Notes: a model not told the origin generated them from the letters alone. A stretch of 64,000 nucleotides of DNA from an uncultured Faecalibacterium sp. (GCA_934533135.1 CAKTBG010000007.1:1-64000), one strand, 5' to 3'. Counted from the stretch's first letter, positions 52,977-62,897 are shown. Numbers and translations: made by a program.

Positions 52977-53023
52977 TTGGCTCCCCCTTTGGGGGAGCTG
53001 TCGAGCAAATGCGAGACTGAGAG
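52977..53023. repeat. Half-copy of the palindromic repeat
   Basis: CTTGG linker end, CTCCCCCTTTGGGGGAG, CTGTCGAGCAAATGCGAGACTGAGAGGG. It has only the 3' half; a full copy follows 15 bases later, making a tandem pair. Confidence 0.75.
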
Positions 53024-53037
53024 GGTGAGGCGGCCTT

Positions 53038-53138
53038 GCCCTCTCCGTCATTGCTTCGCAATGCCACCTCTCCCAAAGGGAGAGGCAAGTCTTGGCTCTC
53101 CCTTCGGGAGAGCTGGACGCGAAGCGGCCTGAGAGGGC
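53038..53138. repeat. Intergenic palindromic repeat copy, near-canonical
   Basis: GCCCTCTCCG, CATTGCTTCGCAATG hairpin, CCTCTCCCAAAGGGAGAGG, CAAGTCTTGG linker, CTCTCCCTTCGGGAGAG, GACGCGAAGCGGCC hairpin, GAGAGGGC. This copy shows all modules without insertion and can serve as the type example. Confidence 0.93.
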
Positions 53139-53198
53139 GAGCCCGTTTCGTGTATATTTGATCCGCCTCCGGGCACGCTAGCTGTGGAGGTGTTTGCA

Positions 53199-53579
53199 AT
53201 GAATTCTCTGACGCCCTTTGTCCGGCACGCGCTGACCCTGCCCGACCCGGGCTTTCTGCCGCCGTCTCCGCCGGACGACCCCAACGTGCAGCTGCCGCCG
53301 CCCAGTGTGCAGACCCAGTCGGCAGCCCCGCCGGACGCTCCGCCCGACCCGGATGCCCCCATCCCCATGACGGACGGCACCCCCGCCGCCTGCCGCCAGA
53401 AAAACGCCGCCGCGTTTCTGGCCGGTGAAGTGCCGGGCGTGATGGCGCAGTACGGCGGGCAGCTCTTTGGCACTGAGCAGAAGCTTGACACGGCACACCC
53501 GGCTCCGGAGGAGCCAGATCCCGCCCAAAGCGGCGTGCTGGACCTTGTGGACTGGCGTGAGGACGCCCCCTACGGCTAA
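53199..53579 (+). CDS. Proline-rich hypothetical protein (126 aa)
   Basis: I do not recognise the family. ATG 53199 has GGAGG eight bases upstream. About residues 12-65 are very rich in Pro, Ala and Asp (LPDPGFLPPSPPDDPN onward) and probably unstructured. A short region from about 67 (ACRQKNAAAFLAGEVPG) and a final LDLVDWREDAPYG look more ordered. No signal peptide, membrane segment or Cys-rich motif is seen. It follows a pair of intergenic repeats and precedes ydbC, with no clear terminator between them. The long polyproline run would depend on EF-P. Confidence 0.6.
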   Translation: MNSLTPFVRHALTLPDPGFLPPSPPDDPNVQLPPPSVQTQSAAPPDAPPDPDAPIPMTDGTPAACRQKNAAAFLAGEVPGVMAQYGGQLFGTEQKLDTAHPAPEEPDPAQSGVLDLVDWREDAPYG

Positions 53580-53617
53580 GGAACGGAAGAATTTTCAAAT
53601 TATTTTTGATTTACCTG

Positions 53618-53646
53618 TTGAAATCTTTGTCCGCTTCTTTTATTAT
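53618..53646 (+). promoter_or_regulatory. ydbC promoter
   Basis: TTGAAA (53618-53623), 17-base spacer, TATTAT (53641-53646). Confidence 0.65.
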
Positions 53647-53680
53647 GGTAGCAAACAAAGCAAAGGCAGGTAATACAACC

Positions 53681-53902
53681 ATGGCAGAAATCAAATATGA
53701 GATCGTTCAGAAGCTGGCGGTGCTCTCGCAGCGTCCCCGCGGCTGGGAGCGTCAGCTCAACCTCATCAGCTGGAACGACGGCGAGCCCAAGTATGACATC
53801 CGCGACTGGTCCCCGGACGGCACCCGGATGGGCAAGGGCATCTCCCTGAGCCACGACGAGCTGGCCATCCTCAAGGGCATCCTCGACGATATGGAGCTGT
53901 AA
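53681..53902 (+). CDS. YdbC-type PC4-like ssDNA-binding protein
   Basis: A 73-residue protein of the YdbC/PC4 family, which binds single-stranded DNA. EIVQKLAVLSQRPRGWERQLNLISWN carries the beta-ridge that contacts DNA; YDIRDWSPDGTRMGKGISLSHDEL follows. The start is ATG 53681; the longer frame contains the promoter region. GGCAGG lies 12 bases upstream. The HD-domain gene starts two bases after the stop of this gene. Confidence 0.87.
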   Translation: MAEIKYEIVQKLAVLSQRPRGWERQLNLISWNDGEPKYDIRDWSPDGTRMGKGISLSHDELAILKGILDDMEL

Positions 53903-53903
53903 G

Positions 53904-54485
53904 ATGGGCGGCCGCGAAGAGTTTTTGCAGATCTTCCAGCAGCACGTCACCCGCCCCGGCAGCGAAAAGCTGCTGGACTGGATGGACAAGAAAACCGATT
54001 TTTTCTCCGCTCCGGCCTCCACCCGGTTCCACGGTGCCTGCGAGGGCGGGCTGTGTATGCACAGCCTGAACGTCTACCATGCACTCCACGACAGCTTTTT
54101 CACCGAGGGCGAAAGCGAAGAGAGCTTTGCCATCAGTGCCCTGCTGCACGACCTGTGCAAGGCCAACTACTATAAGCTGGGCACCCGCAATGTGAAAAAC
54201 GAGGCCACCGGCCAGTGGGAAAAAGTGCCTTCGTACAGCGTGGAGGATCTGTTCCCCTACGGCCACGGCGAGAAAAGCGTCTTCCTCATCGAGCGGTTCA
54301 TGAAGCTGAAAGTGGAAGAAGCCGTCGCCATCCGCTGGCACATGGGCGGCTTTGACGATGCGGCCAAGGGCGGGTGCTTTGCCATCTCGGAAGCCTACGA
54401 CAAGTATCCGCTGGCCGTCAAACTCCACATCGCCGACCTCGAAGCCACCTATCTGATGGAGCACCGCACCAGCTCTGTCCGGTGA
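53904..54485 (+). CDS. HD-domain phosphohydrolase
   Basis: A 193-residue HD-superfamily hydrolase: GLCMHSLNVYHALHD (first His, about 50), ISALLHDLCKANYYKLG (HD pair about 78-79), RWHMGGF and a late HIADLEATYLME with the distal metal Asp. The substrate is unknown; nucleotide or cyclic nucleotide hydrolysis is typical. Its start is two bases after the ydbC stop, so the two are translationally linked. A bidirectional terminator follows. Confidence 0.85.
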   Translation: MGGREEFLQIFQQHVTRPGSEKLLDWMDKKTDFFSAPASTRFHGACEGGLCMHSLNVYHALHDSFFTEGESEESFAISALLHDLCKANYYKLGTRNVKNEATGQWEKVPSYSVEDLFPYGHGEKSVFLIERFMKLKVEEAVAIRWHMGGFDDAAKGGCFAISEAYDKYPLAVKLHIADLEATYLMEHRTSSVR

Positions 54486-54501
54486 ATTTTTCGCAATATG
54501 C

Positions 54502-54546
54502 AAAAAAGCTGACGTTTGGTCATGGACTCCAAACGTCAGCTTTTTG
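54502..54546. terminator. Bidirectional terminator
   Basis: AAAAAAGCTGACGTTTGG (54502-54519) pairs with CCAAACGTCAGCTTTTT (54529-54545). It sits between the convergent HD-domain and coiled-coil genes. Confidence 0.92.
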
Positions 54547-54552
54547 TTTTGT

Positions 54553-55155
54553 TTATGTACCCGCCCCCATCATCCGGTCAAACTGCGCCAGCAGCTGGAT
54601 TGACAGATGATCCAAGGGCGTGCGGGGTTCCTGCAGGGGATTCCACTGGGGCGGAGAGACTTCTTCATAAAAAGCATCCGCTTCGGCCTCCGGTGCCTCT
54701 TTTCCGTCGGGCGTGAACCGGATGACCGGCAGACCGGGCTGATCCAGCACCGGCTCCTGCGGTTTGGGTTCGGGCGGCAGCGGCTCGCCTTGGCGTGCCT
54801 GCCTGCAGAGGGCTTCCAGCTCCGCGTTTTCCTGTTTCAGCGCGTAGACCGTGCGCTCGTAGGCAAACATCCGGGTCTCATAGCGGCGCAGCTCCAGATT
54901 GGCCGCCGCCAGCTTGCGGTTGAGTGCGTCCAGCTGCGCCACGATGGTTCCCGGCAGCTGCGGTTCCGGCTGCGCCGCCGCAGGTGCTGTGGCGGGAACC
55001 GGCGGTGCAGCAGCGTTTTGTAGCGGTGCTTCCTCCGCTTTGCGCAGGGCGCGGCGGGACTGGCGGTATTCCATGTCGTTTTGGGCGCAAAGCCGCTCAA
55101 TGCAGCGCAGAACGCTGCCCGCAAGACGGCCGCTTTCCACATCCTGTAAGTCCAT
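54553..55155 (-). CDS. Coiled-coil hypothetical protein next to ftsZ
   Basis: I do not recognise the family. The 200-residue protein has a short N-terminal helix, a Pro/Ala-rich linker (about 48-72), a coiled coil (about 75-120, with QLDALNRKLAAANLELRRYE and a run of leucine heptads), and a C-terminal tail with DHLSIQLLAQFDRMM, which could be an interaction peptide. No membrane segment. It lies directly downstream of ftsZ on the same strand (54 bases), so a division role is possible; that is inference from position only. GGAGGC lies before ATG 55155. Confidence 0.65.
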   Translation of the reverse strand: MDLQDVESGRLAGSVLRCIERLCAQNDMEYRQSRRALRKAEEAPLQNAAAPPVPATAPAAAQPEPQLPGTIVAQLDALNRKLAAANLELRRYETRMFAYERTVYALKQENAELEALCRQARQGEPLPPEPKPQEPVLDQPGLPVIRFTPDGKEAPEAEADAFYEEVSPPQWNPLQEPRTPLDHLSIQLLAQFDRMMGAGT

Positions 55156-55209
55156 GGTCTGCCTCCTCCCGCCTGCGCAAGCCCCCGCTCCCTCCCGGGC
55201 AGGGATCGC

Positions 55210-56379
<1,170 letters not shown>

Positions 56380-56499
56380 AACTTTGTCCTCCATCGGATG
56401 ATATCGTAAACCCGCGCCGTTTCTTTTGCGCAGAATAGTCTCATAGTACAACTATATAACTGTATCGTATCATCTTTTGGCTCCGATTGCAAGACAAAA

Positions 56500-57834
56500 T
56501 TACTTTTTTGAGGGTGTTTTTTTCACGGGGGTGCTTTTGGGCCGGGTTTCCCGCGCAATTCGTCCCCCAAGACGCGCCAAAATCTCTGTAAAATCTGCAT
56601 ATCCCCGGTCGATGTACGCGATTCCGGAGATTTCGCTTTGCCCCCGCGCTGCAAGTGCTGCCAGCACCAGCGCGGCCCCGCCCCGCAGATCCGGCGCGGC
56701 CAGCTGCGCCCCGTGCAGACCGGCGGCGGGATTTGTAGGTTCTGCATGAAAGATGCGGCCTTCCACTTTCACGTTTCCGCCCAAACGTAAAAAACCTTCG
56801 GCACAAGCGAACCGCCGCTCAAAGATCACATCCTCAATGCTGCTGCTCCCCTGTGCGCAGAGCATCACGGCCGCCAGCAGCGGTGCCGCGTCGGTGGCAA
56901 GCCCCGGATACACCCCGGTAAAGACCCGTCCCGCGCCGTACAGCCGGCCAAACCGGGCGATCTGCGCACGCTCTGCCCCCCGCTCGACCCAGCATCCCAT
57001 TTGTTCCAGAATTTCCAGCACCGGGGCATAGAGTGCGGGCGGGCAGCCGGCCAGTTCCACCCGGCCTCCGGCTGCCGCCGCAGCGCAGGCCAGCGTAGCA
57101 GCAAAAATGCGATCCGGCAGGGGCGCAAAAACACACCCGGACAGCCCCCGCCGCCCCTCGATCCGCAGGGTCGCGCTGCCCGCCCCCTCGACCTGCCCGC
57201 CGCACCGGTTGAGGAAAGCGGCGAGATCGGCGATCTCCGGCTCCCGCGCCGCGCCCCGCAGGAGGGTGGTGCCCCGGGCGCAGGCGGCTGCCAGCAGCAG
57301 GGTCTCGGTGGCCCCTACGCTGGGGAAGCGCAGGGTGATCTCGGCCCCCTGCAATCCGGCAGGAGCCGTCAAAACCAGCCGATCCGCCCCCGCATCCAGC
57401 TCCTGAACGCCCATCTGCCGAAGCCCTTCCAGATGCAGGTCAATGGGGCGTGCCCCGATCCGGCATCCGCCGGGCAACACCGTCTCCGCCCGCCCCAGCC
57501 GCACCAGCAGCGGTGCGCAGAAGAGAATGGACGCCCGCATTTGTGCCGCTGTTTGGCCGGGCAGGGTGCTGTTCCGCGGTGTACCGGAGACCAGTACATC
57601 CCCGCCCTGCCACTGCGCATCCATCCCTGCCCCCCGCAGCAGGGTCAGGCAGCCGTCCACGTCCGACAACCGCGGCACGGCCCGCAGGCAGACCGGACTG
57701 CGGCAGAGGATCGCGGCAGCAAGAAGCGGCAGCACGCTGTTTTTCGCTGCCGGGATCTTCGCCGTGCCGTGCAGCGGCCTGCCGCCGATCACCTTGATGA
57801 TGCTCTGCTGTTCTGCCATATCCGCAGCCCCCAT
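56500..57834 (-). CDS. murA: UDP-N-acetylglucosamine 1-carboxyvinyltransferase (MurA-type)
   Basis: First committed enzyme of peptidoglycan synthesis. The 444-residue protein has KVIGGRPLHGTAKIPAAKNS, the loop PGGCRIGARPIDLH with the catalytic Cys (about 124), FPSVGATETLLLAA and DRIFAATLACAAA. It ends with an alkaline tail RETRPKSTPVKKTPSKK. ATG 57819 (MAEQQSIIKV) is a possible alternative. It lies between ftsW and ftsZ. Sequence is somewhat diverged (ASILFCAPLL for the usual RASILVLGPLLAR-type helix), so a second MurA elsewhere, as in many Firmicutes, would not surprise. Confidence 0.9.
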   Translation of the reverse strand: MGAADMAEQQSIIKVIGGRPLHGTAKIPAAKNSVLPLLAAAILCRSPVCLRAVPRLSDVDGCLTLLRGAGMDAQWQGGDVLVSGTPRNSTLPGQTAAQMRASILFCAPLLVRLGRAETVLPGGCRIGARPIDLHLEGLRQMGVQELDAGADRLVLTAPAGLQGAEITLRFPSVGATETLLLAAACARGTTLLRGAAREPEIADLAAFLNRCGGQVEGAGSATLRIEGRRGLSGCVFAPLPDRIFAATLACAAAAAGGRVELAGCPPALYAPVLEILEQMGCWVERGAERAQIARFGRLYGAGRVFTGVYPGLATDAAPLLAAVMLCAQGSSSIEDVIFERRFACAEGFLRLGGNVKVEGRIFHAEPTNPAAGLHGAQLAAPDLRGGAALVLAALAARGQSEISGIAYIDRGYADFTEILARLGGRIARETRPKSTPVKKTPSKK

Positions 57835-57926
57835 TCCGCAAAAGATACCTCAGGCTATGCGAACGGTGCGCGAAATGTCCGTCGGACAGGCAGAAGGGAG
57901 TTTGTGGGGTCGTTTCTCCTGTTTTT

Positions 57927-59075
57927 TCAGGTCTCCCCCCGGGAGACCGCCAGTACGATCCCCATCTCGCCCAGCAGCATCATCAGGCTGGTGCCGCCGG
58001 AGGAGAAAAAGGGCAGGCTGATGCCGGTGTTGGGGATGGTGTTGGTGACGACGGCCACGTTCAGCACCGCCTGCAGTGCCACCTGCACCGTAAACCCCAC
58101 CACCAGCAACGCCCCGAAGCGGTCGGGTGCCCGCGCCGCCAGCGTGATCCCCCGCCAGAGCAGCAGGACGAACAGCAGGATCACCATGCAGGCCCCCACG
58201 AAGCCCAGCTCCTCGCAGACGATGGAAAAGATGAAGTCGTTCTGCGGCTCGGGCACAAACAGATGCTTCTGGCGGCTGTTCCCGAGACCCAGCCCGGTGG
58301 CTCCGCCGGAGCCGATGGCATACAGGCTCTGGATGGTCTGGTGGCCGTCGCCCAGCGGATCCGCAAATGGGTCGAGCCACGCATTGAGCCGGTCGGCCGC
58401 ATAGGGCACCAGATCGGGCAGGATGACGACGGCCGCGCCGATGGCCGCCGCGCCGCTGACCCCCGCCAGCACGAACCACCGCAGCCCCGTGCCGCCCACG
58501 AACATCAGCACCGCCCCGATGCCCAAAATGAGCAGCGTGCCGGAGAGGTGGGGTTCCAGCAGCATCAGAGCCGCCACCACCCCCAGCACCAGCACGAAGG
58601 GCAGCACCCCCACCGCAAACTGCTCCATCCGGTCGTGGTTGAGCGAAATGATGTGGGAAAACACCAGCACGACCGCAAATTTGGCGATCTCGCTGGGCTG
58701 CAGCGTGCCCAGCCCGGGCAGAACGAGCCACCGTTTGCATCCGTTGTACTCGGGCATGAAGAGCACCGCGGTCAGCAGCACCAGCGAGAGAGCCAGCAGC
58801 GGCCACGCCAGCTTATGGAACAGGTGATAATCCACCCGGCTGGCAAGCCCCATTCCGGTCAGCCCCAGTGCCGCATAGAGCAGCTGGGGCCGCAGGTAGG
58901 CAAAGGCATCGCCCCGCCGGTAGAGTGCCACCGCATGGGAGGCACTGTACAGCATCACCAGACCGAACCCCACAAGGACGAGCACCAGCACCAGAAAGGG
59001 CAGATCCATTGCGGGCAGCGGCCGGAGCAGCGGCCGACGCTTGGCGTGTTTGGTTGGCAGCATTGCGTGTTCCAT
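57927..59075 (-). CDS. ftsW: Peptidoglycan glycosyltransferase FtsW (SEDS)
   Basis: SEDS-family polymerase of the division septum. The 382-residue polytopic protein has nine to ten membrane segments, with YSASHAVALYRRGD, VLPGLGTLQPSEIAKFAVVL, LEPHLSGTLLILGIG, the large periplasmic loop near residue 230, and SLPFFSSGGTSLMMLLGEMG at the C-terminus. The FFSSGG and QPSE motifs are the FtsW/RodA hallmarks. ATG 59075 has GGGAGGG upstream. The neighbouring divergent gene is a class B PBP, its expected partner. Confidence 0.95.
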   Translation of the reverse strand: MEHAMLPTKHAKRRPLLRPLPAMDLPFLVLVLVLVGFGLVMLYSASHAVALYRRGDAFAYLRPQLLYAALGLTGMGLASRVDYHLFHKLAWPLLALSLVLLTAVLFMPEYNGCKRWLVLPGLGTLQPSEIAKFAVVLVFSHIISLNHDRMEQFAVGVLPFVLVLGVVAALMLLEPHLSGTLLILGIGAVLMFVGGTGLRWFVLAGVSGAAAIGAAVVILPDLVPYAADRLNAWLDPFADPLGDGHQTIQSLYAIGSGGATGLGLGNSRQKHLFVPEPQNDFIFSIVCEELGFVGACMVILLFVLLLWRGITLAARAPDRFGALLVVGFTVQVALQAVLNVAVVTNTIPNTGISLPFFSSGGTSLMMLLGEMGIVLAVSRGET

Positions 59076-59173
59076 GGACGGTTCCCTCCCAGACTTCTAT
59101 TTTACGCATCCCGCAGGGGTTCCAGTCATCTTCCGGCCGGATTTCACATACAGTGCTGGGGGGAGGTGCCGCC

Positions 59174-61039
59174 ATGTCCGAACTTCGCACCCTGCCGGAA
59201 CAGGGGTTCCGCCGCCGTGCCCGGTGGATGACCGTCGTATTCTGCGCCCTTGCGCTGGGGCTGGCCACCCGGCTGGTTTTTCTGCAGCTTTGCAGCGAAG
59301 GCCGGTATGCCGACCGTGCGCTCGGCCAGCAGCTGCGGGATACCATCGTTCCCGCCGACCGGGGCAGGATCTACAGCGCGGACGGCGTTCTGCTGGCGGC
59401 CAACAGCAGCTGCTGGACCCTCCGCGCCTCGCCCCGGGAGATGCCGGAGGACAAACTCTCCTTGGCCGCGCACGGCCTCGCCGAAATTCTGGAGCTGGAC
59501 GAGGCGGCTCTTCTCGAAAAATTCCGCGACCGCCGCTCCAACGACTGCCTGCTCCGCTACCGGGTGCAGCGGGAGATGGCCGACCGGGTGCGGGATTTCT
59601 GCGAATCGAACGGCATCACCGGCATCCGGATCCAGCAGGACTCGAAACGCTGGTACCCGCAGGGCGAATTTCTGGCGTCGGTCCTCGGGTTCACCAATGT
59701 GGACAACGCGGGCGTTTCCGGGCTGGAGCTGCGGTACGACGACCTGCTGACCGGCGAAAACGGCGTGGTGCGCACAGCCGTCAATGCGTGGGGCTACCCC
59801 CTCGCGCAGAGCTATGAGACCGAGCGTTTCCCCACCGAAGGCGACGGCTTGCGGCTGACCATCGACGCCAACATTCAACATTACCTCGAAAATGCGTTGA
59901 ATTACGCGGTTCTGGAACATCACGTTGCAGCCCGGGCGGTGGGCATCGTGATGGATGTCAACACCGGGGCGGTGCTGGCCATGTCCACCACCCCCGCCTA
60001 CGACCCCAACCAGCCCCGTGTCCTCTATGACAAGGCCGCCCGCGCAGCGGTCGAAGCTCTCTCCGGTGCTGCGCGTACCGCCGCCCTGCAGCAAGCGCAG
60101 CAGACCCAGTGGCGGAACAAGGCCGTCAGCGACCTGTACGAGCCGGGCAGCGTCTTCAAGCTCATCACCTGCGCCGCCGCGCTGGACGCCGGTGCCATCC
60201 AGAAAAACTCCAGCTTTTTCTGCGGCGAGTCGATCTCGGTCGCCGGTACCCGCTTCCACTGCGCCAACCACAAACGGCACGGTGCGCAGACCGTCACACA
60301 GGCTCTCGAAAACTCCTGCAACCAGAGCTTCATCCAGATCGGTGCCCGCCTCGGGAAAGAAGCCTTCTGCCGCTACTTTGCGGCCTTCGGCCTGCGCGAG
60401 GCCACCGGCATTGATCTGCCCGCCGAACCGAAAAAAAGCCTGTACTACACCGCCGACCGGATGGGGCCGGTGGAGCTGGCTTCCTGCGCGTTCGGGCAGA
60501 GCAGCAAGATTTCCTACCTCGAAATGGCCGCGGCCGTCTGCGCCGTCGTCAACGGCGGCAGGCTGATGAAGCCCTACGTCGTTTCCGACATCCTCGCGCC
60601 GGACGGCGAGGTGATCGACCACCTTGCGCCGGTCTGCGTCCGCCGGGTGCTCCAAGAGGACACCAGCCGGATCATGCGGGAGATGATGGAATCGGTGGTG
60701 CTGCACGGCGGCGGGCGGAACGCCCAGATCGCGGGCTACCGGGTGGGCGGCAAGAGCGGCACCAGCCAGAAACTGGACAGTGCGGACGAAACGGCCCGGA
60801 TCGCCAGTTTCGTGGCCGTAGCCCCCATCGACGACCCGCAGTTTCTCTGTCTGGTCTGCCTCGATGAGCCCCACAGCTGGACCACCGCCGGCGGCAGCCT
60901 GTCGGCTCCGGTCTGCGCCGAGGTCTTGGAACAGACCCTTGTGCTGCGTGGCATCCCCCGCGCCAGCACCGCACCCCCTGCCTCTTCCGCCGCCGCAGCC
61001 GAGCTGCCGGAGGATGGCGACAGCTTCGATGGGGCATAA
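59174..61039 (+). CDS. Class B penicillin-binding protein transpeptidase (FtsI/SpoVD-like)
   Basis: Monofunctional transpeptidase that crosslinks septal or spore peptidoglycan. From ATG 59174 (GGGAGGTG upstream) it is 621 residues: one N-terminal membrane segment (about 20-37, TVVFCALALGLATRLVFLQL), a dimerisation domain (VPADRGRIYSADGVLLAA), then the transpeptidase with YEPGSVFKLI (SxxK, about 325), NSCNQSFIQIG (SxN, about 379) and GGKSGTSQK (KSG, about 525). No PASTA repeats. The long frame to the left reads antisense to ftsW and is rejected. Divergent from ftsW-murA-ftsZ with 98 bases between. Confidence 0.94.
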   Translation: MSELRTLPEQGFRRRARWMTVVFCALALGLATRLVFLQLCSEGRYADRALGQQLRDTIVPADRGRIYSADGVLLAANSSCWTLRASPREMPEDKLSLAAHGLAEILELDEAALLEKFRDRRSNDCLLRYRVQREMADRVRDFCESNGITGIRIQQDSKRWYPQGEFLASVLGFTNVDNAGVSGLELRYDDLLTGENGVVRTAVNAWGYPLAQSYETERFPTEGDGLRLTIDANIQHYLENALNYAVLEHHVAARAVGIVMDVNTGAVLAMSTTPAYDPNQPRVLYDKAARAAVEALSGAARTAALQQAQQTQWRNKAVSDLYEPGSVFKLITCAAALDAGAIQKNSSFFCGESISVAGTRFHCANHKRHGAQTVTQALENSCNQSFIQIGARLGKEAFCRYFAAFGLREATGIDLPAEPKKSLYYTADRMGPVELASCAFGQSSKISYLEMAAAVCAVVNGGRLMKPYVVSDILAPDGEVIDHLAPVCVRRVLQEDTSRIMREMMESVVLHGGGRNAQIAGYRVGGKSGTSQKLDSADETARIASFVAVAPIDDPQFLCLVCLDEPHSWTTAGGSLSAPVCAEVLEQTLVLRGIPRASTAPPASSAAAAELPEDGDSFDGA

Positions 61040-61080
61040 AAAAACCTCCCTGCCTTCGCAAAGCGATGACAGAGAGGCCG
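61040..61080. repeat. Short degenerate repeat / terminator-like hairpin
   Basis: ACCTCCCTG...CGCAAAGCG...ACAGAGAGG resembles the outer and end-hairpin modules of the repeat family, with AAAAAA on its left (useful as a terminator for xpt, reading minus) and TTCTT on its right. Confidence 0.5.
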
Positions 61081-61093
61081 TTCTTCGGATTTT

Positions 61094-61687
61094 TCAGTGC
61101 TGCTGCGGCTGCTCACGGAAGGTGATCTCGCCGGTGGTGCTGTCCATGGCGTCCACGATGGCAAGGCTCTCCAGCGGATAGCCCTTGCTGCGGATCAGCT
61201 CGCCGCCCTGCTGGAAGCCCTTTTCGACGGCGATGCCGATGCCCTCCACTGTGGCACCCGCTTCATTTGCCAGCTCCAGCAGACCCATCAGGGCGCAGCC
61301 ATTGGCAAGGAAATCGTCGATGATGAGGAGGTGATCCTCCGGGGTGAGGAACTTTTTGGAGACGATGACGTTGTAGATCTTTTTGTGGGTGAAGGACTCG
61401 ATCTTGGTCTCGTAGTTGTTGTAGTCCAGATTGATGCTCATGGACTTTTTGGCAAAGACGACCGGTACATTGAATTCGCTGGCGACCACGGCGGCAATGC
61501 CGATGCCGCTGGCCTCGATGGTCAGCACCTTGTTGATCGGCTTATCCGCAAACAGCCGTTTCCACTCCCGTGCCATCTCCCGGAACAGGGGGATGTCCAT
61601 CTGGTGGTTGATGAAGCTGTCCACCTTCAGCACGTTGCCCTCGCGGACAATGCCATCTTTTCGGATACGATCTTCCAGCAGTTTCAT
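61094..61687 (-). CDS. xpt: Xanthine phosphoribosyltransferase
   Basis: Purine salvage enzyme making XMP from xanthine and PRPP. The 197-residue product has [42 protein letters not shown], and the PRPP loop [12 protein letters not shown] (about 119-130), all typical of Xpt. ATG 61687 has GGAGGAG. Promoter at 61733-61761 gives a leader of only about 40 bases. I see no purine-riboswitch signature. Confidence 0.96.
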   Translation of the reverse strand: MKLLEDRIRKDGIVREGNVLKVDSFINHQMDIPLFREMAREWKRLFADKPINKVLTIEASGIGIAAVVASEFNVPVVFAKKSMSINLDYNNYETKIESFTHKKIYNVIVSKKFLTPEDHLLIIDDFLANGCALMGLLELANEAGATVEGIGIAVEKGFQQGGELIRSKGYPLESLAIVDAMDSTTGEITFREQPQQH

Positions 61688-61732
61688 AATTTCTTGTCTC
61701 CTCCAAGCTCTTATGCCGTTTCATTTTCACCT

Positions 61733-61761
61733 AGTATACCGAATCCCGGCTCCTTTGGCAA
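61733..61761 (-). promoter_or_regulatory. xpt promoter
   Basis: Minus-strand TTGCCA (61756-61761), 17-base spacer, TATACT (61733-61738). Part of the 313-base gene-free stretch 61688-62000, which otherwise holds only the divergent patatin promoter and A/T-rich sequence. Confidence 0.75.
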
Positions 61762-61887
61762 GGCTTTTGCCGCCGAAAATCCACAAAAAATTCCCCTCGA
61801 TTTTACGCCGTTCTTGTAAAAGTCCGACTCTTGTGAAAACCTCAAAAAGTCCGCCGCCGCAGCCGGGCAGATTTGGATTTTCCTCTC

Positions 61888-61915
61888 TTGTTTTCTTAAA
61901 AATTTTGAGTATACT
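61888..61915 (+). promoter_or_regulatory. Promoter of the patatin-like gene
   Basis: TTGTTT (61888-61893), 16-base spacer, TATACT (61910-61915). Confidence 0.6.
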
Positions 61916-62000
61916 GTAAACAAGCGGAGCGGAATGCTCCACCGCAAAGCGCAGCGGCTGCTGTGAGCCGATGCGCGTTGAGAGAAGAAGGAGTTTGTGT

Positions 62001-62870
62001 ATGAAAACAGGATTGATCCTTGAAGGCGGTGCCATGCGCGGGATGTTCACCGCCGGCGTGCTGGATGTTCTGATGGAACACGGGATCGAGGCCGACGGTG
62101 CCATCGGCGTTTCGGCCGGTGCGGTGTTTGGCTGCAACTACAAGTCCCATCAGATCGGCCGGACCATCCGCTACAACACCGAATACTGCAACGACAAGCG
62201 GTACGCCAGTTTCAAAAACCTTGTGCGCACCGGCAACCTGTACAGCGAGCAGTTCTGCTACCACGATGTGCCCGAAAAGCTGGATCCCTTCAACGCCGAG
62301 GCGTTCCGCACCTCGCCCATGGATTTTTTTGTCGTCTGCACCGACGTCCGGACCGGCGACCCCATCTACCACAAATGCCGCACCGGTGACGCCGAGGACA
62401 TCCAGTGGATGGAGGCTTCGGCGTCCATGCCGCTGGCAGCCAAGATCGTCAAGATCGGCCACTATTCCCTGCTGGACGGCGGCGTGGCTGACTCGATCCC
62501 CGTCCGCTTCTTCGAGTCCATCGGCTACAAGCGGAACCTGATCGTCCTGACCCAGCCCAAAGGCTTTGTCAAAAAGAAAAACCCGATGCTCCCGGCCATC
62601 CGCGCCAAGTATTTCCGGTATCCGGCCTTTGTGGAAGCCGTCGCCGACCGCCACGAGCGGTACAACGAGACGCTTTCCTACATTTCGATGCTGGAACAGT
62701 CCGGCAAGGATTACGTCATCCGCCCGCCGATCCCGCTGGAGATCGGTGCCATGGAGCGCGACCCCGCCCAGCTGCGCCGGGTCTACGAGACCGGCCGCGC
62801 TGTGGCCGAGATCCAGATCGACAAGATCAAGGCCTTCTTCGAGCAGGTCAAAGCCGAACCGGAGGCTTGA
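62001..62870 (+). CDS. Patatin-like phospholipase
   Basis: A 289-residue serine hydrolase of the RssA/patatin group. LILEGGAMRGMFTAGVLDVL carries the oxyanion-loop Gly-rich segment, IGVSAGAVFG the GxSxG nucleophile (about Ser38), and SLLDGGVADSIPV the catalytic Asp of the DGG/DGA motif (about 158). It is probably cytosolic: no signal peptide. The substrate (phospholipid or acyl ester) is not known. ATG 62001 is preferred because AAGGAG lies just upstream, inside the longer frame. Bounded by its own promoter and a strong terminator. Confidence 0.9.
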   Translation: MKTGLILEGGAMRGMFTAGVLDVLMEHGIEADGAIGVSAGAVFGCNYKSHQIGRTIRYNTEYCNDKRYASFKNLVRTGNLYSEQFCYHDVPEKLDPFNAEAFRTSPMDFFVVCTDVRTGDPIYHKCRTGDAEDIQWMEASASMPLAAKIVKIGHYSLLDGGVADSIPVRFFESIGYKRNLIVLTQPKGFVKKKNPMLPAIRAKYFRYPAFVEAVADRHERYNETLSYISMLEQSGKDYVIRPPIPLEIGAMERDPAQLRRVYETGRAVAEIQIDKIKAFFEQVKAEPEA

Positions 62871-62897
62871 CCCCATTTTCCGCCGCATACGCATAAA

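Noticed and set aside
10337-53138. Repeats considered as CRISPR arrays
   Set aside because: They are dispersed between genes, have no regular spacers, and no cas gene is visible.
61688-62000. Purine riboswitch upstream of xpt
   Set aside because: The promoter leaves about 40 bases of leader and none of the conserved purine-aptamer loop sequences is present.
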